In this document: positions 33,256 through 41,240 of the stretch, piece after piece
Position numbering within the stretch: position 1 is the stretch's first letter
How the letters are laid out: each line of letters opens with the position of its first letter
DNA from: Nocardioides glacieisoli
GTDB taxonomy: Bacteria; Actinomycetota; Actinomycetes; Propionibacteriales; Nocardioidaceae
Assembly (NCBI RefSeq): GCF_004137245.1
Contig: NZ_SDWS01000003.1
Location: 248,001 to 312,000, forward strand
DNA: 64,000 bases
Direction of reading: 5' to 3'
Notes under the pieces: generated by a model
Databases searched by the model: none
What the model was told of the DNA's origin: nothing
Seen by the model: only the letters and a program-made list of their open reading frames with translations
Made by a program: the position numbers and the translations under genes

Positions 33256-34859
33256 GCCGGCCCTCCCGGCACGACGCCGTCCTCCGCCTGGGCGGCGGGC
33301 CCGTCGGTGCGCATCAGCAGCACCGTCGCGGGGATGGAGACGAGCACCAGCAGCAGGGCGTAGGGCGCCGCCGCGCCGTAGCGCAGCTCGGACGACGCCG
33401 ACCAGAACTCGGTGGCCAGCGTGCGGGTGCCGATCGGGGAGAGCATGAGGGTCGCGGTCAGCTCGGTCGAGATCGCGAGGAAGACCAGCGCGGCGCCGGC
33501 GCCGAGGCTGGGCGCGATCAGCGGCAACGTGACCCTTCGGGCGGTGGCGATCGGCCCGAGGCCGAGGCTGTGCGCGACGTCGTCGAGCACGACGGGCGCC
33601 TGCTCCAGCCCGGCACGCACGGTCACCACGGCCCGCGGCAGGAAGAGGATGGCGTACGCCGCCACGAGGAGGGTCGCGGTCTGGTAGACGACCGGCACCA
33701 GCCGCAGCGAGGCCACGACGAGCGCCAGGCCGACCACGATGCCCGGCAGGGCGTTGGCGACGTAGGTGCTGCGCTCGATGAGGGTGGAGAGGCGCCCGCG
33801 GTGGCGCACGGCGAGCCACACCACGGGGATCGCGGCGAGCGTGGTCACGACCGCGCCTGCGAGGGCGAGCGCGACGGTGGCGACGAGGGCCTCGGTGAGC
33901 TCGGCCAACGGGAACTGCGTCGAGGTGCCCACCACGAGCCACCGCACGAGCGAGATCGCGGGCACGCCGACGGCGAGGCCGACGACCGCGCCGACGGTGG
34001 CGAGGACCGGCAGCCGCCACGGACCGAGGGGAACCGGTACGACGCTGCGCGCGGCGCCGCGGCCGACGCGGGCGTACCTCCGGTCGCCGCGGAGCCGCAG
34101 GTCGGCGAGCAGCAGGACGAGGCAGAGCAGGACCAGCACCCCGGCCATCGCGGTCGCGGCGGCGCCGTTGAAGGTCGAGCCGTACTGGTCGTAGATCGCG
34201 GTGGTGAAGGTCGGGAAGCGCAGCAGGGACAGCGCTCCGAACTCCGCGAGCAGGTGCAGGCCGACCAGCAGGGCGCCGCCGAGGAGGGCGGGTCGCAGCT
34301 GGGGCAGCACGACGGTGCGGAAGGTGCGCGCGCGGGAGTGGCCGAGCGACCAGGCCGACTCCTCGAGCGCCGGGTCGAGGCGGCGCAGCATCGCGACCAC
34401 CGGGAGGTAGACGAGCGGGTAGTAGGACAGGGTGACGACGCCGAACGCGCCGGCGAAGCCGTGCACGCTGCGGTCGAGCGAGACCCAGGCGTAGCCGTTG
34501 ACGAACGCCGGCACGGCCAGCGGCGCGACCAGCAGGCCGTGCCACACCCGGCGCCCCGGCAGGTCGGTGCGCTCGACGAGGAAGGCGAGACCGACGCCGA
34601 GCACCGCAGTGGCGGCCATGCACGCCGCCGCGAGGGTGATCGTGTTGCGCAGCAGCTCGACGATCCGCGGGCGCGCGACCAGCTGCCACAGCTCGACCGG
34701 CCCGATGACGACGACGTAGGTCGCGACGTAGGCCAGCGGGATCAGCGCCAGGACGGCGACGGCCACCCCGGCCGCGAGCAGCAGGGGCGGCGTACGACGC
34801 CCGGTGACCGACCCGGGGGCCGACCTGGTGTCGGGCCGCGCGGGTGTGGCCGTGGTCAG
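33252..34859 (-). CDS. Iron(III) ABC transporter permease (FbpB-like, two fused modules), probable CTG start
   Basis: A protein of about 535 residues with some 12 membrane helices and two BPD-type permease modules, each with an EAA-like loop (EESAWSLGHSRARTFRTVVL and LDDVAHSLGLGPIATARRVTLP). No ATG, GTG or TTG lies in frame near the expected N-terminus; the nearest GTG downstream is inside helix 1. A CTG at 34857-34859 overlaps the stop of the binding-protein gene as CTGA, exactly the 4-base geometry of the other junctions here, and is the most economical start. The amino terminus is therefore tentative. Confidence 0.85.
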   Translation of the reverse strand: MTTATPARPDTRSAPGSVTGRRTPPLLLAAGVAVAVLALIPLAYVATYVVVIGPVELWQLVARPRIVELLRNTITLAAACMAATAVLGVGLAFLVERTDLPGRRVWHGLLVAPLAVPAFVNGYAWVSLDRSVHGFAGAFGVVTLSYYPLVYLPVVAMLRRLDPALEESAWSLGHSRARTFRTVVLPQLRPALLGGALLVGLHLLAEFGALSLLRFPTFTTAIYDQYGSTFNGAAATAMAGVLVLLCLVLLLADLRLRGDRRYARVGRGAARSVVPVPLGPWRLPVLATVGAVVGLAVGVPAISLVRWLVVGTSTQFPLAELTEALVATVALALAGAVVTTLAAIPVVWLAVRHRGRLSTLIERSTYVANALPGIVVGLALVVASLRLVPVVYQTATLLVAAYAILFLPRAVVTVRAGLEQAPVVLDDVAHSLGLGPIATARRVTLPLIAPSLGAGAALVFLAISTELTATLMLSPIGTRTLATEFWSASSELRYGAAAPYALLLVLVSIPATVLLMRTDGPAAQAEDGVVPGGPA

Positions 34860-35872
34860 AGCAGCCCTGCCGCGGTCATCAGGTCGGTGACCTGCGGTCC
34901 GTTGAGGCTGGCGACGTCGACGTCCGGCGGCTCGAGCTCGTCGAACGGCTTCACGTCGGGGTTGAGGCCGGCGTCGGGGTTGAGCGGGTACTCCAGGGCG
35001 TACGACTCCGCCATCGCCTGCTGCGCCTCGGTGCCGGTCAGCCAGGTGACGAACTCCTCCGCGGCGGCCTGGTGCTCGCTGCTGGCGAGGATGCCCGCGC
35101 CCGAGATGCTGAGGAACGCGCCGGGGTCCTGGTCGCCGAAGAAGTGCAGCGCCGAGCTGTCGGAGTCGGTGCCGTTCTCCTCGCGGTCGCGGTACCAGTA
35201 GTAGTGGTAGGCGATGCCGGCGTCGACCTCGCCGGAGTCGACCGACTGCATCACGACGAGGTTGTTCTGCACGATGACGCCGTTGTCCTTGAGGCCCTGC
35301 AGCCACGCGGCGGTCGCGTCCTCGCCCTCGAGCTCGAGGACGGCGGAGACGATCGCCTGGAAGTCGGCGCCGGTGGGCGAGAAGGCGACGCGGCCCTTCC
35401 ACTCGGGCTCGGCGAAGTCGAGGATCGAGGCGGGCATGTCGGCCTCGGTCATCGTGTCGGTGTTGTACATCGCGACCGTCGAGCGGGCGAGGAAGCCGGT
35501 CCACGTCCTGTCGGCGGGGACGTACTGCTCGGGGATCGTGGCGTACGCCGCCTCGGGCAGCTCGGCGAAGAGCCCGGCGTTGTCGACGATGCTCATCGCA
35601 GGCGAGTTCTCGGTGAGGAAGACGTCGGCGGGGGAGTCCGTGCCCTCCTCGACGATCTGGTTGGCGAACTCGAGGTCCTTGCCGCTGCGGAGCTCGACGT
35701 CGAGGCCGGACTCCTCCTCGAACATCGGGATGATCTCGTCGAGCAGCTGCTCGTGCTGCGCGTTGTAGATGACCAGGTCGGGCGAGCCGAAGACGCCGCA
35801 GCCCGACAGGGTCGAGGCGGTCAGCAGGGTCGCCGCGAGCGCGACGGGGAGACGGCGGGGGCGAGTCGTCAC
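34856..35872 (-). CDS. Iron(III) ABC transporter substrate-binding lipoprotein (FbpA-like)
   Basis: A 338-residue lipoprotein: LPVALAATLLTASTLSGC gives a lipobox with Cys25. The mature protein is an FbpA/FutA-type ferric-binding protein: LVIYNAQHEQLLDEIIPMFEEE, LRSGKDLEFANQIVEEG, PADVFLTENSPAMS, and the tyrosine-rich iron-binding segment AYHYYWYRDRE. It captures Fe(III) outside the membrane. The GTG at 35870-35872 is preceded by GAAGGA. An IdeR/DtxR-type iron box lies 25 bases upstream (35897-35915), so repression by iron is expected. First gene of the transporter operon. Confidence 0.93.
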   Translation of the reverse strand: MTTRPRRLPVALAATLLTASTLSGCGVFGSPDLVIYNAQHEQLLDEIIPMFEEESGLDVELRSGKDLEFANQIVEEGTDSPADVFLTENSPAMSIVDNAGLFAELPEAAYATIPEQYVPADRTWTGFLARSTVAMYNTDTMTEADMPASILDFAEPEWKGRVAFSPTGADFQAIVSAVLELEGEDATAAWLQGLKDNGVIVQNNLVVMQSVDSGEVDAGIAYHYYWYRDREENGTDSDSSALHFFGDQDPGAFLSISGAGILASSEHQAAAEEFVTWLTGTEAQQAMAESYALEYPLNPDAGLNPDVKPFDELEPPDVDVASLNGPQVTDLMTAAGLL

Positions 35873-35896
35873 GGAGGTGGGTCCTTCACACGTTGC

Positions 35897-35915
35897 TTAG
35901 GGTTGCCTCACCTTA
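35897..35915. promoter_or_regulatory. Iron box (IdeR/DmdR/DtxR-type operator)
   Basis: TTAGGGTTGCCTCACCTTA is a 19-base dyad matching 14 of 19 positions of the actinobacterial iron-box consensus TTAGGTTAGGCTAACCTAA. It sits in the 100-base gap upstream of the ferric-binding lipoprotein gene, where bound IdeR-Fe(II) would block transcription of the whole operon to 29693. Confidence 0.8.
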
Positions 35916-35972
35916 GACCCGCGGGGTGGGAGCGCCGCAATCGAGTGCGTCGCACGTCACGTCACGCCTGCG

Positions 35973-37373
35973 TCACCCGCCGAGCATGATCGCGTGGAGC
36001 TCGGTCTGGTCGATGACACCGGTGACCCGCTCGGAGCCCGGCCCGATCGCCGCGACCCGGATCTGGGTACCGGTGTGGGTGGCCTTGCTGTCGCCCGCCT
36101 CGCGGTACGTCGTCGAGTACGCGACGGTCATCGGGTCGCCGTCGGCGGTGGTGACCGTCGCGGTGTCGATGCCGCCCCTGTCGTCCATCACGATCTGCGT
36201 GGAGTGGGCGTGGTCGCCGGTGACGATCACGAGGGTCCCGGGGTGGGTGCTCTGGTGCTCGAGTGCGACCTGCACGGCGAGGTCGAGGTCCTCGAGCTCG
36301 CCGATCGCGCCGCAGATGTCGCGCTCGTGCTCGGCCTTGTCGACGCTGGCGCCCTCGACCTGGAGGAAGAACCCGTCCGCGTTGTCGAGGACGTCGATGG
36401 CGGTGGTCGTCATCTGCGCGAGCGTCGGCTGGGTGCCTCGGTCCTGCTCGACGCACCTGCCGTCGTCGGTGGTGGCCCCACCGCGCCGGGCCTCGAGGGG
36501 TGCGTACTTCCTGGTCAGGTGCACCGGGGCGAACAGCCCGAGCAGTCGGCCTCCGTCGAGGGCGTCGACGTCGGCCAGCTCGTCGGCCGTGCGCACGGAC
36601 CGGTATCCGCGGTCCGTCGTGGCGTGCTCGAGCAGGCTCGCGGACCCGTCCTCCAGCGGCCGGTCGAACCGCTCCTGCCCGCCACCGAGCAGGACGTCGA
36701 CGCCGGTGTCGAGGAGCTGCTCGGCGATCGACCCGCGACCGCCGGCGGACTTCAGCGCGGCGGGGCAGGCGGCCATGGTCGTCGAGTCCTGGCACGAGCG
36801 GTCGTTGACGTGGGCAGCGGCCGCCGCCGGGGTCGCGTCGGTGATGTCGGCGGTCGTGACGTTGCCGGTCAGCCGTCCTGACCGGGCGTAGGTCTCGAGC
36901 ACGGTCTCGTGGTCCTCGCCGGGCGCCTCCGCGGCGGCCGACGGACCCTGCGAGATGCGTCCGTCGATCGTCTTCACCCCGGTCGAGAACCCGCTCGCGG
37001 TCGCCGCGGAGTCCGACACGTAGTCGACCGTGAAGTCCGGCCCGGGTCCGGGCACGAGGCCGTACGTCGTCATCGCGCCGGTCGCGGGCAGCCCGTCCAG
37101 CACCAGGCGGCCGGCCGCGCCGACCGAGTAGTTGCGCGCCGCGGTGATCATCGAGTCGTCCATGCCGTCGCCGATCAGCAGGATCACGCTGGTCGGTCGC
37201 TCGGCTGGCGCCTGGCTCGTGGGCGCCCCGCTCGACGGTGCCGCGGCCGCTCCGCTGTCGGGCGTCTCGTCGCCGTCGCCGCGCGAGGCGTCGTACGCCA
37301 CCGTCCCCGTCACGCCGAGGGCGAGGCCGAGCGCCGTGCCGACCGCGAGGGTGACGAGGGGGAGCCGTTCCAC
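35973..37373 (-). CDS. Alkaline phosphatase (PhoA-type), exported
   Basis: A 466-residue phosphomonoesterase. Residues 1-27 are a signal or anchor segment (LPLVTLAVGTALGLALGVTG). Metal-binding Asp69 lies in ILLIGDGMDDS and the nucleophile Ser122 in VDYVSDSAATASGFSTG. Further metal ligands are in LQVEGASVDKAEHE and IVTGDHAHSTQIV. A low-complexity linker (about 30-60) precedes the domain. It is expected outside the cell or at the membrane, releasing phosphate from monoesters. The gene stands alone, ending 100 bases from the iron-transport operon promoter; no Pho box was recognised. Confidence 0.92.
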   Translation of the reverse strand: MERLPLVTLAVGTALGLALGVTGTVAYDASRGDGDETPDSGAAAAPSSGAPTSQAPAERPTSVILLIGDGMDDSMITAARNYSVGAAGRLVLDGLPATGAMTTYGLVPGPGPDFTVDYVSDSAATASGFSTGVKTIDGRISQGPSAAAEAPGEDHETVLETYARSGRLTGNVTTADITDATPAAAAAHVNDRSCQDSTTMAACPAALKSAGGRGSIAEQLLDTGVDVLLGGGQERFDRPLEDGSASLLEHATTDRGYRSVRTADELADVDALDGGRLLGLFAPVHLTRKYAPLEARRGGATTDDGRCVEQDRGTQPTLAQMTTTAIDVLDNADGFFLQVEGASVDKAEHERDICGAIGELEDLDLAVQVALEHQSTHPGTLVIVTGDHAHSTQIVMDDRGGIDTATVTTADGDPMTVAYSTTYREAGDSKATHTGTQIRVAAIGPGSERVTGVIDQTELHAIMLGG

Positions 37374-37400
37374 CGCGCGAGGGTACGACGTCCGCGCGGG

Positions 37401-37416
37401 GTTAGCGATCGCTAAC
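37401..37416. promoter_or_regulatory. Perfect 16-bp palindrome over the acyl-CoA dehydrogenase promoter
   Basis: GTTAGCGATCGCTAAC is a perfect inverted repeat. TAGTCT (37426-37431), the -10 box, begins 10 bases downstream, so the palindrome covers the -35 region. The position suits a TetR-type repressor of fatty-acid or branched-chain catabolism; the cognate regulator is not next to it. Confidence 0.7.
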
Positions 37417-37437
37417 CTGTGGCGCTAGTCTCAGTCC

Positions 37438-38637
37438 ATGACCTTCGAGCTGTCCCCCGAGCACGAGCAGTTCCGACGCAGCGTCCGCGACTTCGCCGAG
37501 AAGGAGATCGCGCCGCACGCCGCGCAGTGGGACCGCGAGCACCACTTCCCGACCGACGTCGTGCACCAGATGGGCCAGCTCGGACTGATGGGGCTCACCG
37601 CGCCGGAGGAGTTCGGCGGCGCGGGCATGGCAGGCGAGGACGGCGGCTTCACGTCGCTGTGCATCGCGATCGAGGAGATCGGTCGCGTCGACCAGTCGAT
37701 GGGCATCACGCTCGAGGCCGCGGTCGGCCTCGGCATCAACCCGATCCTCACCTACGGCACCGCCGAGCAGAAGGAGACGTGGCTCCCCGCGCTCGTCGCC
37801 GGCGAGAAGATCGCCGGCTTCGGCCTGACCGAGCCCGGCGCCGGCTCCGACGCCGGTGCGACGAAGACCAAGGCCGTCCTCGACGACGGCGAGTGGGTCG
37901 TCAACGGCGCCAAGCAGTTCATCACCAACTCGGGATCGTCGATCACCTCGCTCGTCACCGTGACCGCCCGCACCGGCGAGCGCGAGGACGGCCGTCCGGA
38001 GATCTCGACGATCATCGTCCCGTCGGGCACGCCCGGCTTCACCGCCGAGAAGGCCTACGACAAGCTCGGCTGGCACGCCTCCGACACGCACCCGCTGTCG
38101 TTCGAGGACGCCCGCGTCCCCGAGGCGAACCTCCTCGGCGAGCGCGGCCGCGGCTACGCGCAGTTCCTCGCCACCCTCGACGACGGACGCGTCGCGATCG
38201 CGGCCCTCGCGGTCGGCTGCATCCAGGCGTGCCTCGACATGTCGCTGCAGTACGCCGGCGAGCGCCAGACCTTCGGTGGTCCGATCGGCCGCAAGCAGGG
38301 CCTCGCCTTCCAGGTCTCCGACCTCCAGGTGATGCTCGACGCCTCGCGCCTGCTGACCTACAAGGCCGCCGCGATGAAGGACGCCATGGACGCCGGGTCC
38401 TCCTCGGTGTCGATGGGCGCCTTCAAGCAGGCCGCCGCGGTCGCCAAGCTCTACGCCACCGAGTCCGCCGTCACCGCGACCCGGATCGCGACCCAGGTCT
38501 TCGGCGGCTACGGCTTCATGGAGGAGTACCCCGTCGTCCGGTTCTACCGCGACGCCAAGGTGCTCGAGATCGGCGAGGGGACCTCCGAGGTCCAGCGGAT
38601 GCTCATCGCGCGGGGGCTCGGCCTGCCGGTCGAGTGA
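37438..38637 (+). CDS. Acyl-CoA dehydrogenase
   Basis: A 399-residue FAD-dependent acyl-CoA dehydrogenase, introducing the 2,3 double bond in acyl-CoA. Motifs: FGLTEPGAGSDAGATKTKA (FAD/substrate loop), WVVNGAKQFITNSG, DDGRVAIAALAVGCIQACLD, ERQTFGGPIGRKQGLAFQVS, VFGGYGFMEEYPV, and catalytic Glu in IGEGTSEVQRMLIAR. The ATG lies 6 bases after TAGTCT (leaderless), and a perfect palindrome precedes the promoter. Chain-length or branched-chain specificity cannot be read. It is convergent with the YnfA gene, 12 bases apart. Confidence 0.93.
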   Translation: MTFELSPEHEQFRRSVRDFAEKEIAPHAAQWDREHHFPTDVVHQMGQLGLMGLTAPEEFGGAGMAGEDGGFTSLCIAIEEIGRVDQSMGITLEAAVGLGINPILTYGTAEQKETWLPALVAGEKIAGFGLTEPGAGSDAGATKTKAVLDDGEWVVNGAKQFITNSGSSITSLVTVTARTGEREDGRPEISTIIVPSGTPGFTAEKAYDKLGWHASDTHPLSFEDARVPEANLLGERGRGYAQFLATLDDGRVAIAALAVGCIQACLDMSLQYAGERQTFGGPIGRKQGLAFQVSDLQVMLDASRLLTYKAAAMKDAMDAGSSSVSMGAFKQAAAVAKLYATESAVTATRIATQVFGGYGFMEEYPVVRFYRDAKVLEIGEGTSEVQRMLIARGLGLPVE

Positions 38638-38649
38638 CCCTCTCCGCGC

Positions 38650-38985
38650 TCAGGCGGACCGCGGGGCGTACATGATCACGGCAACGCCGACGACGCAGAT
38701 CAGCGCGCCGGTGATGTCGTAGCGGTCGGGGCGGAAGCCGTCGACCGCCATGCCCCACGCCAGCGAACCGGCGACGAACACCCCGCCGTACGCCGCCAGG
38801 ATCCGTCCAAAGTTGGCGTCCGGCTGCAGGGTGGCAACCAGCCCGTAGAGGCCGAGCGAAACGAAGCCGGCGCCGATCCAGAGCCAGCCGCGATGCTCCC
38901 GCACGCCCTGCCACACCAGCCACGCTCCGCCGATCTCCGCGACCGCGGCGAGGGCGAACAGGACGAGCGACTTCGCGACGGTCAT
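38650..38985 (-). CDS. YnfA family (UPF0060) small membrane protein
   Basis: A 111-residue protein with four membrane helices ([78 protein letters not shown]). The [11 protein letters not shown] and [12 protein letters not shown] segments are characteristic of YnfA/UPF0060, a small-multidrug-resistance-related family. Transport of cationic compounds is possible but unproven. CAGACT, a variant -10, lies 6 bases before the ATG. Confidence 0.93.
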   Translation of the reverse strand: MTVAKSLVLFALAAVAEIGGAWLVWQGVREHRGWLWIGAGFVSLGLYGLVATLQPDANFGRILAAYGGVFVAGSLAWGMAVDGFRPDRYDITGALICVVGVAVIMYAPRSA

Positions 38986-39013
38986 GCCGGGAGTCTGGCA
39001 GCCGGGTCGGCGG

Positions 39014-40387
39014 TCAGCCGGCGAGGACGTAGTCGACCGTCAATGCAGGTGTCTCGCGTCTCGTGACGGTCGCGACCGGCGGCGGTCGGGTGGTGCGGGT
39101 GTGGCCGGTCGGGGTCGTGGTGGTCACGGTGCCGTCCGGCCCGGGTCTGGCTCGCCACCGGGGAGCGTCCTTGGCGTAGTTGCACGCCTCGCAGAGCCCT
39201 TCGCCGTTGCTGGCATCGGTCGGACCACCGGCGACATGGGGGACGACGTGGTCAAGGTGCCGGATGGGTGCGTCGCACCACGGGGTGCGGCAGACCTGGT
39301 CGCGCAGCCGGATGAACCGGGCGAGAGCGGCAGGGAAGAGCCTGGCGCGGCTGTCCATGGCGACCAGCTCGCCGGTGGTCGGCGAGGCGTAGAGCCGGCG
39401 GAGCCAGACTTCGTCACCCTGCCCGAGCGCGTTCGCGACGACCTCGCGGGCGAGCTCGGCCGGCACGGGCCCGAAGCCGGCGAGGCGGGCCTCGTCGTCG
39501 GCTGTGCCGAAGAGTGCGTCGTGGGACATCACGAGGTTGAGGTCGATCGTGCGTGAAGCGCGGCGGGAGTCGTCGGGAGGTGCGCTGTCTCCGTGCTCCT
39601 GCTGTTCCGCAGGGTCGTGGACCTCCACAACGCCGAGGACCCGGTCGACCAGTCCGTCGGCCATCACCTGGCCCCTCGTGCGCGGATCGCCCTGCGCTCT
39701 GGCGCTGTCGGCCTCGCGGGCGAGAGCGGCGTAGGCAGCCACGCCCGCGGCGACGGGCAAGAGGGTGCTCAACCAGACCATCGAGTCGGGAGCTGGCCGG
39801 ATGGAAACGCGACGCTCGGACTCGGCCCTGCGCCGACGTGCGGTGATCGCCTCCGCGTTGAGACGCGCGGACTCGGTCAGCACGCGACCGATCACCTGCC
39901 GCTCGCTCATCGCCTCGAAGGCGTCGTGGTCGGCGGCCAGCAGCTCGTCGACGGCCAGCCGGTCCTCGAGGGACAGGCAGGCGGTCTCGCGAGCCATCAC
40001 GGTTGCCCGCCACTCGGTGACGCGACCGGCGCGCCAGGCCGCCCAGGTGTGGGGGAGCTCCTGCCGGACGACCCTGGCAAGCCCGAGGTGGCGTTGTCCG
40101 CGGTGCGGGGACTCCCGTCGCGCGTGGGCGACCATCGACGCGACGCCTTGTCCGCGTCGCGCTGCCGGCACGCCCAGCCCCTCGTGGTCGGCCTCGACCG
40201 ACTCCGCCAGGTCCGCGGCGTGCGCGGCCTGCGCCGCGGTCGCCGTGCAGACCAGCTCCTCGAGCGCCCGGATCAGGTCGATGCGCTCCGCGTCGCCGAG
40301 CCCGCTCGGTCCGTCGAGCGCTACCTGCACCTCGCGCCGCATCGCCGCGACAGCGGCTGCGGTGAGCGGGGGCTGGGAGGTGGTCAT
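39014..40387 (-). CDS. DUF222 / HNH endonuclease domain protein
   Basis: A 457-residue member of the very abundant actinobacterial DUF222-HNH family. Residues about 10-290 are the helical DUF222 part. The C-terminal HNH nuclease includes [41 protein letters not shown], with zinc-type CxxxxC pairs and the catalytic His. These genes occur in many copies and are often linked to mobile or repetitive loci; the biological role is unclear. The ATG at 40387 is preferred; a GTG five codons earlier is possible. Confidence 0.88.
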   Translation of the reverse strand: MTTSQPPLTAAAVAAMRREVQVALDGPSGLGDAERIDLIRALEELVCTATAAQAAHAADLAESVEADHEGLGVPAARRGQGVASMVAHARRESPHRGQRHLGLARVVRQELPHTWAAWRAGRVTEWRATVMARETACLSLEDRLAVDELLAADHDAFEAMSERQVIGRVLTESARLNAEAITARRRRAESERRVSIRPAPDSMVWLSTLLPVAAGVAAYAALAREADSARAQGDPRTRGQVMADGLVDRVLGVVEVHDPAEQQEHGDSAPPDDSRRASRTIDLNLVMSHDALFGTADDEARLAGFGPVPAELAREVVANALGQGDEVWLRRLYASPTTGELVAMDSRARLFPAALARFIRLRDQVCRTPWCDAPIRHLDHVVPHVAGGPTDASNGEGLCEACNYAKDAPRWRARPGPDGTVTTTTPTGHTRTTRPPPVATVTRRETPALTVDYVLAG

Positions 40388-40483
40388 GGATCCACTCAAC
40401 ACGGAGGGTCTGACAGCCGAGGCACGGCTTGTGGACGACCACGTCTTCTGCCCGGGCTGTGGACGGTTGGTGGCTCGGCATCG

Positions 40484-41170
40484 TCAGACCGGCCGGATCA
40501 CACCTTCGAAGAAGTCGCAGTGCCGGCGGAACCCGAGCCCGGCGAGGGCCGGACCGAACGCGTCGCCGACCTTCTGGTTGACCACCACGCCGGCGCAGCC
40601 GAGCGCAGGTGCCTGCCCGACCGCGGCCGCCAGTGCGACTCCGTCGGTCACGGCAGACACGAAGAGCATCGGGCCGGGCGGGGCGTACACCGGAGGCGCG
40701 GCAACGGTGACGGCGTCGGCGCCGGCCAGCTCGACGGAGGCTCCCGGCTCCCCACCTCCCGAGGCCAGCTCCAGGAGCCACCAGGTCTCGGCGACAGACA
40801 ACCCGGCGGCCACGGCGCGGGCGGCGCGCTCCCTCTCGTAGGCAGGCGCGACGAACCGCACGTCGTCGCCGCCGCACGAGGAGGCGAAGGCGTTCCAGAG
40901 GTCGACCGCGTCCGAGGCGCCCTCGACGTGGACGTCGTCGACGAGCCAGCCCCCGCCCCGGCGCGCCGCGACGAGCGCTGAGGTCGACGTACGCCAAGCA
41001 CGTGCACCGCCCTCCGTGAGGAGGTGGTGGAGGTACGCCCGGTGGCGGGCGTCCGCATCGGGAGCCGGCCGCCAGAAGACGGGTGCGTGCGGCACGAGCG
41101 CCTCCCGGCGCCGCCTCAGGACAGCGACCAGCCAGTCGAGGTCGTCCGGCGTGACGGCGGTGGCTGCCAT
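40484..41170 (-). CDS. GNAT-like acetyltransferase domain protein
   Basis: A 228-residue soluble protein of mixed alpha/beta character. The C-terminal stretch (ALGCAGVVVNQKVGDAFGPA followed by LAGLGFRRHCDFFEGVI) resembles the last helix and strand of a GNAT N-acetyltransferase, but the acetyl-CoA loop is not clear, so assignment is weak. TACCGT (41177-41182, minus strand) lies 6 bases before the ATG, supporting this start. It is divergent from the histidine kinase gene across 70 bases, which holds leaderless promoters in both directions. Confidence 0.6.
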   Translation of the reverse strand: MAATAVTPDDLDWLVAVLRRRREALVPHAPVFWRPAPDADARHRAYLHHLLTEGGARAWRTSTSALVAARRGGGWLVDDVHVEGASDAVDLWNAFASSCGGDDVRFVAPAYERERAARAVAAGLSVAETWWLLELASGGGEPGASVELAGADAVTVAAPPVYAPPGPMLFVSAVTDGVALAAAVGQAPALGCAGVVVNQKVGDAFGPALAGLGFRRHCDFFEGVIRPV

Positions 41171-41240
41171 GCGGGGACGGTAGCCGCATCTCCACCTCCC
41201 GACGGATCCGGACGGGGGAGCGGCGATCTACCCTCGCCCC

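Noticed and set aside
27837..35872. Treating accA (27837-29627) as the fifth gene of the iron operon.
   Set aside because: There are 65 bases between the genes, a TAGCCT -10 at 29690-29695 and a strong CAGGAG site, so a separate promoter is more likely. Read-through is not excluded.
39014..40387. Interpreting the DUF222/HNH gene as a homing endonuclease or intron.
   Set aside because: No interrupted gene, intron structure or flanking repeat was seen; the family is common as free-standing genes in actinobacteria.
40385..40841. A plus-strand frame starting ATG with FCPGCGRLVARH, looking like a small zinc ribbon.
   Set aside because: It continues antisense through the GNAT-like gene without a second metal pair, has no promoter in the window's leaderless pattern and no ribosome site; the CxxC is probably chance.
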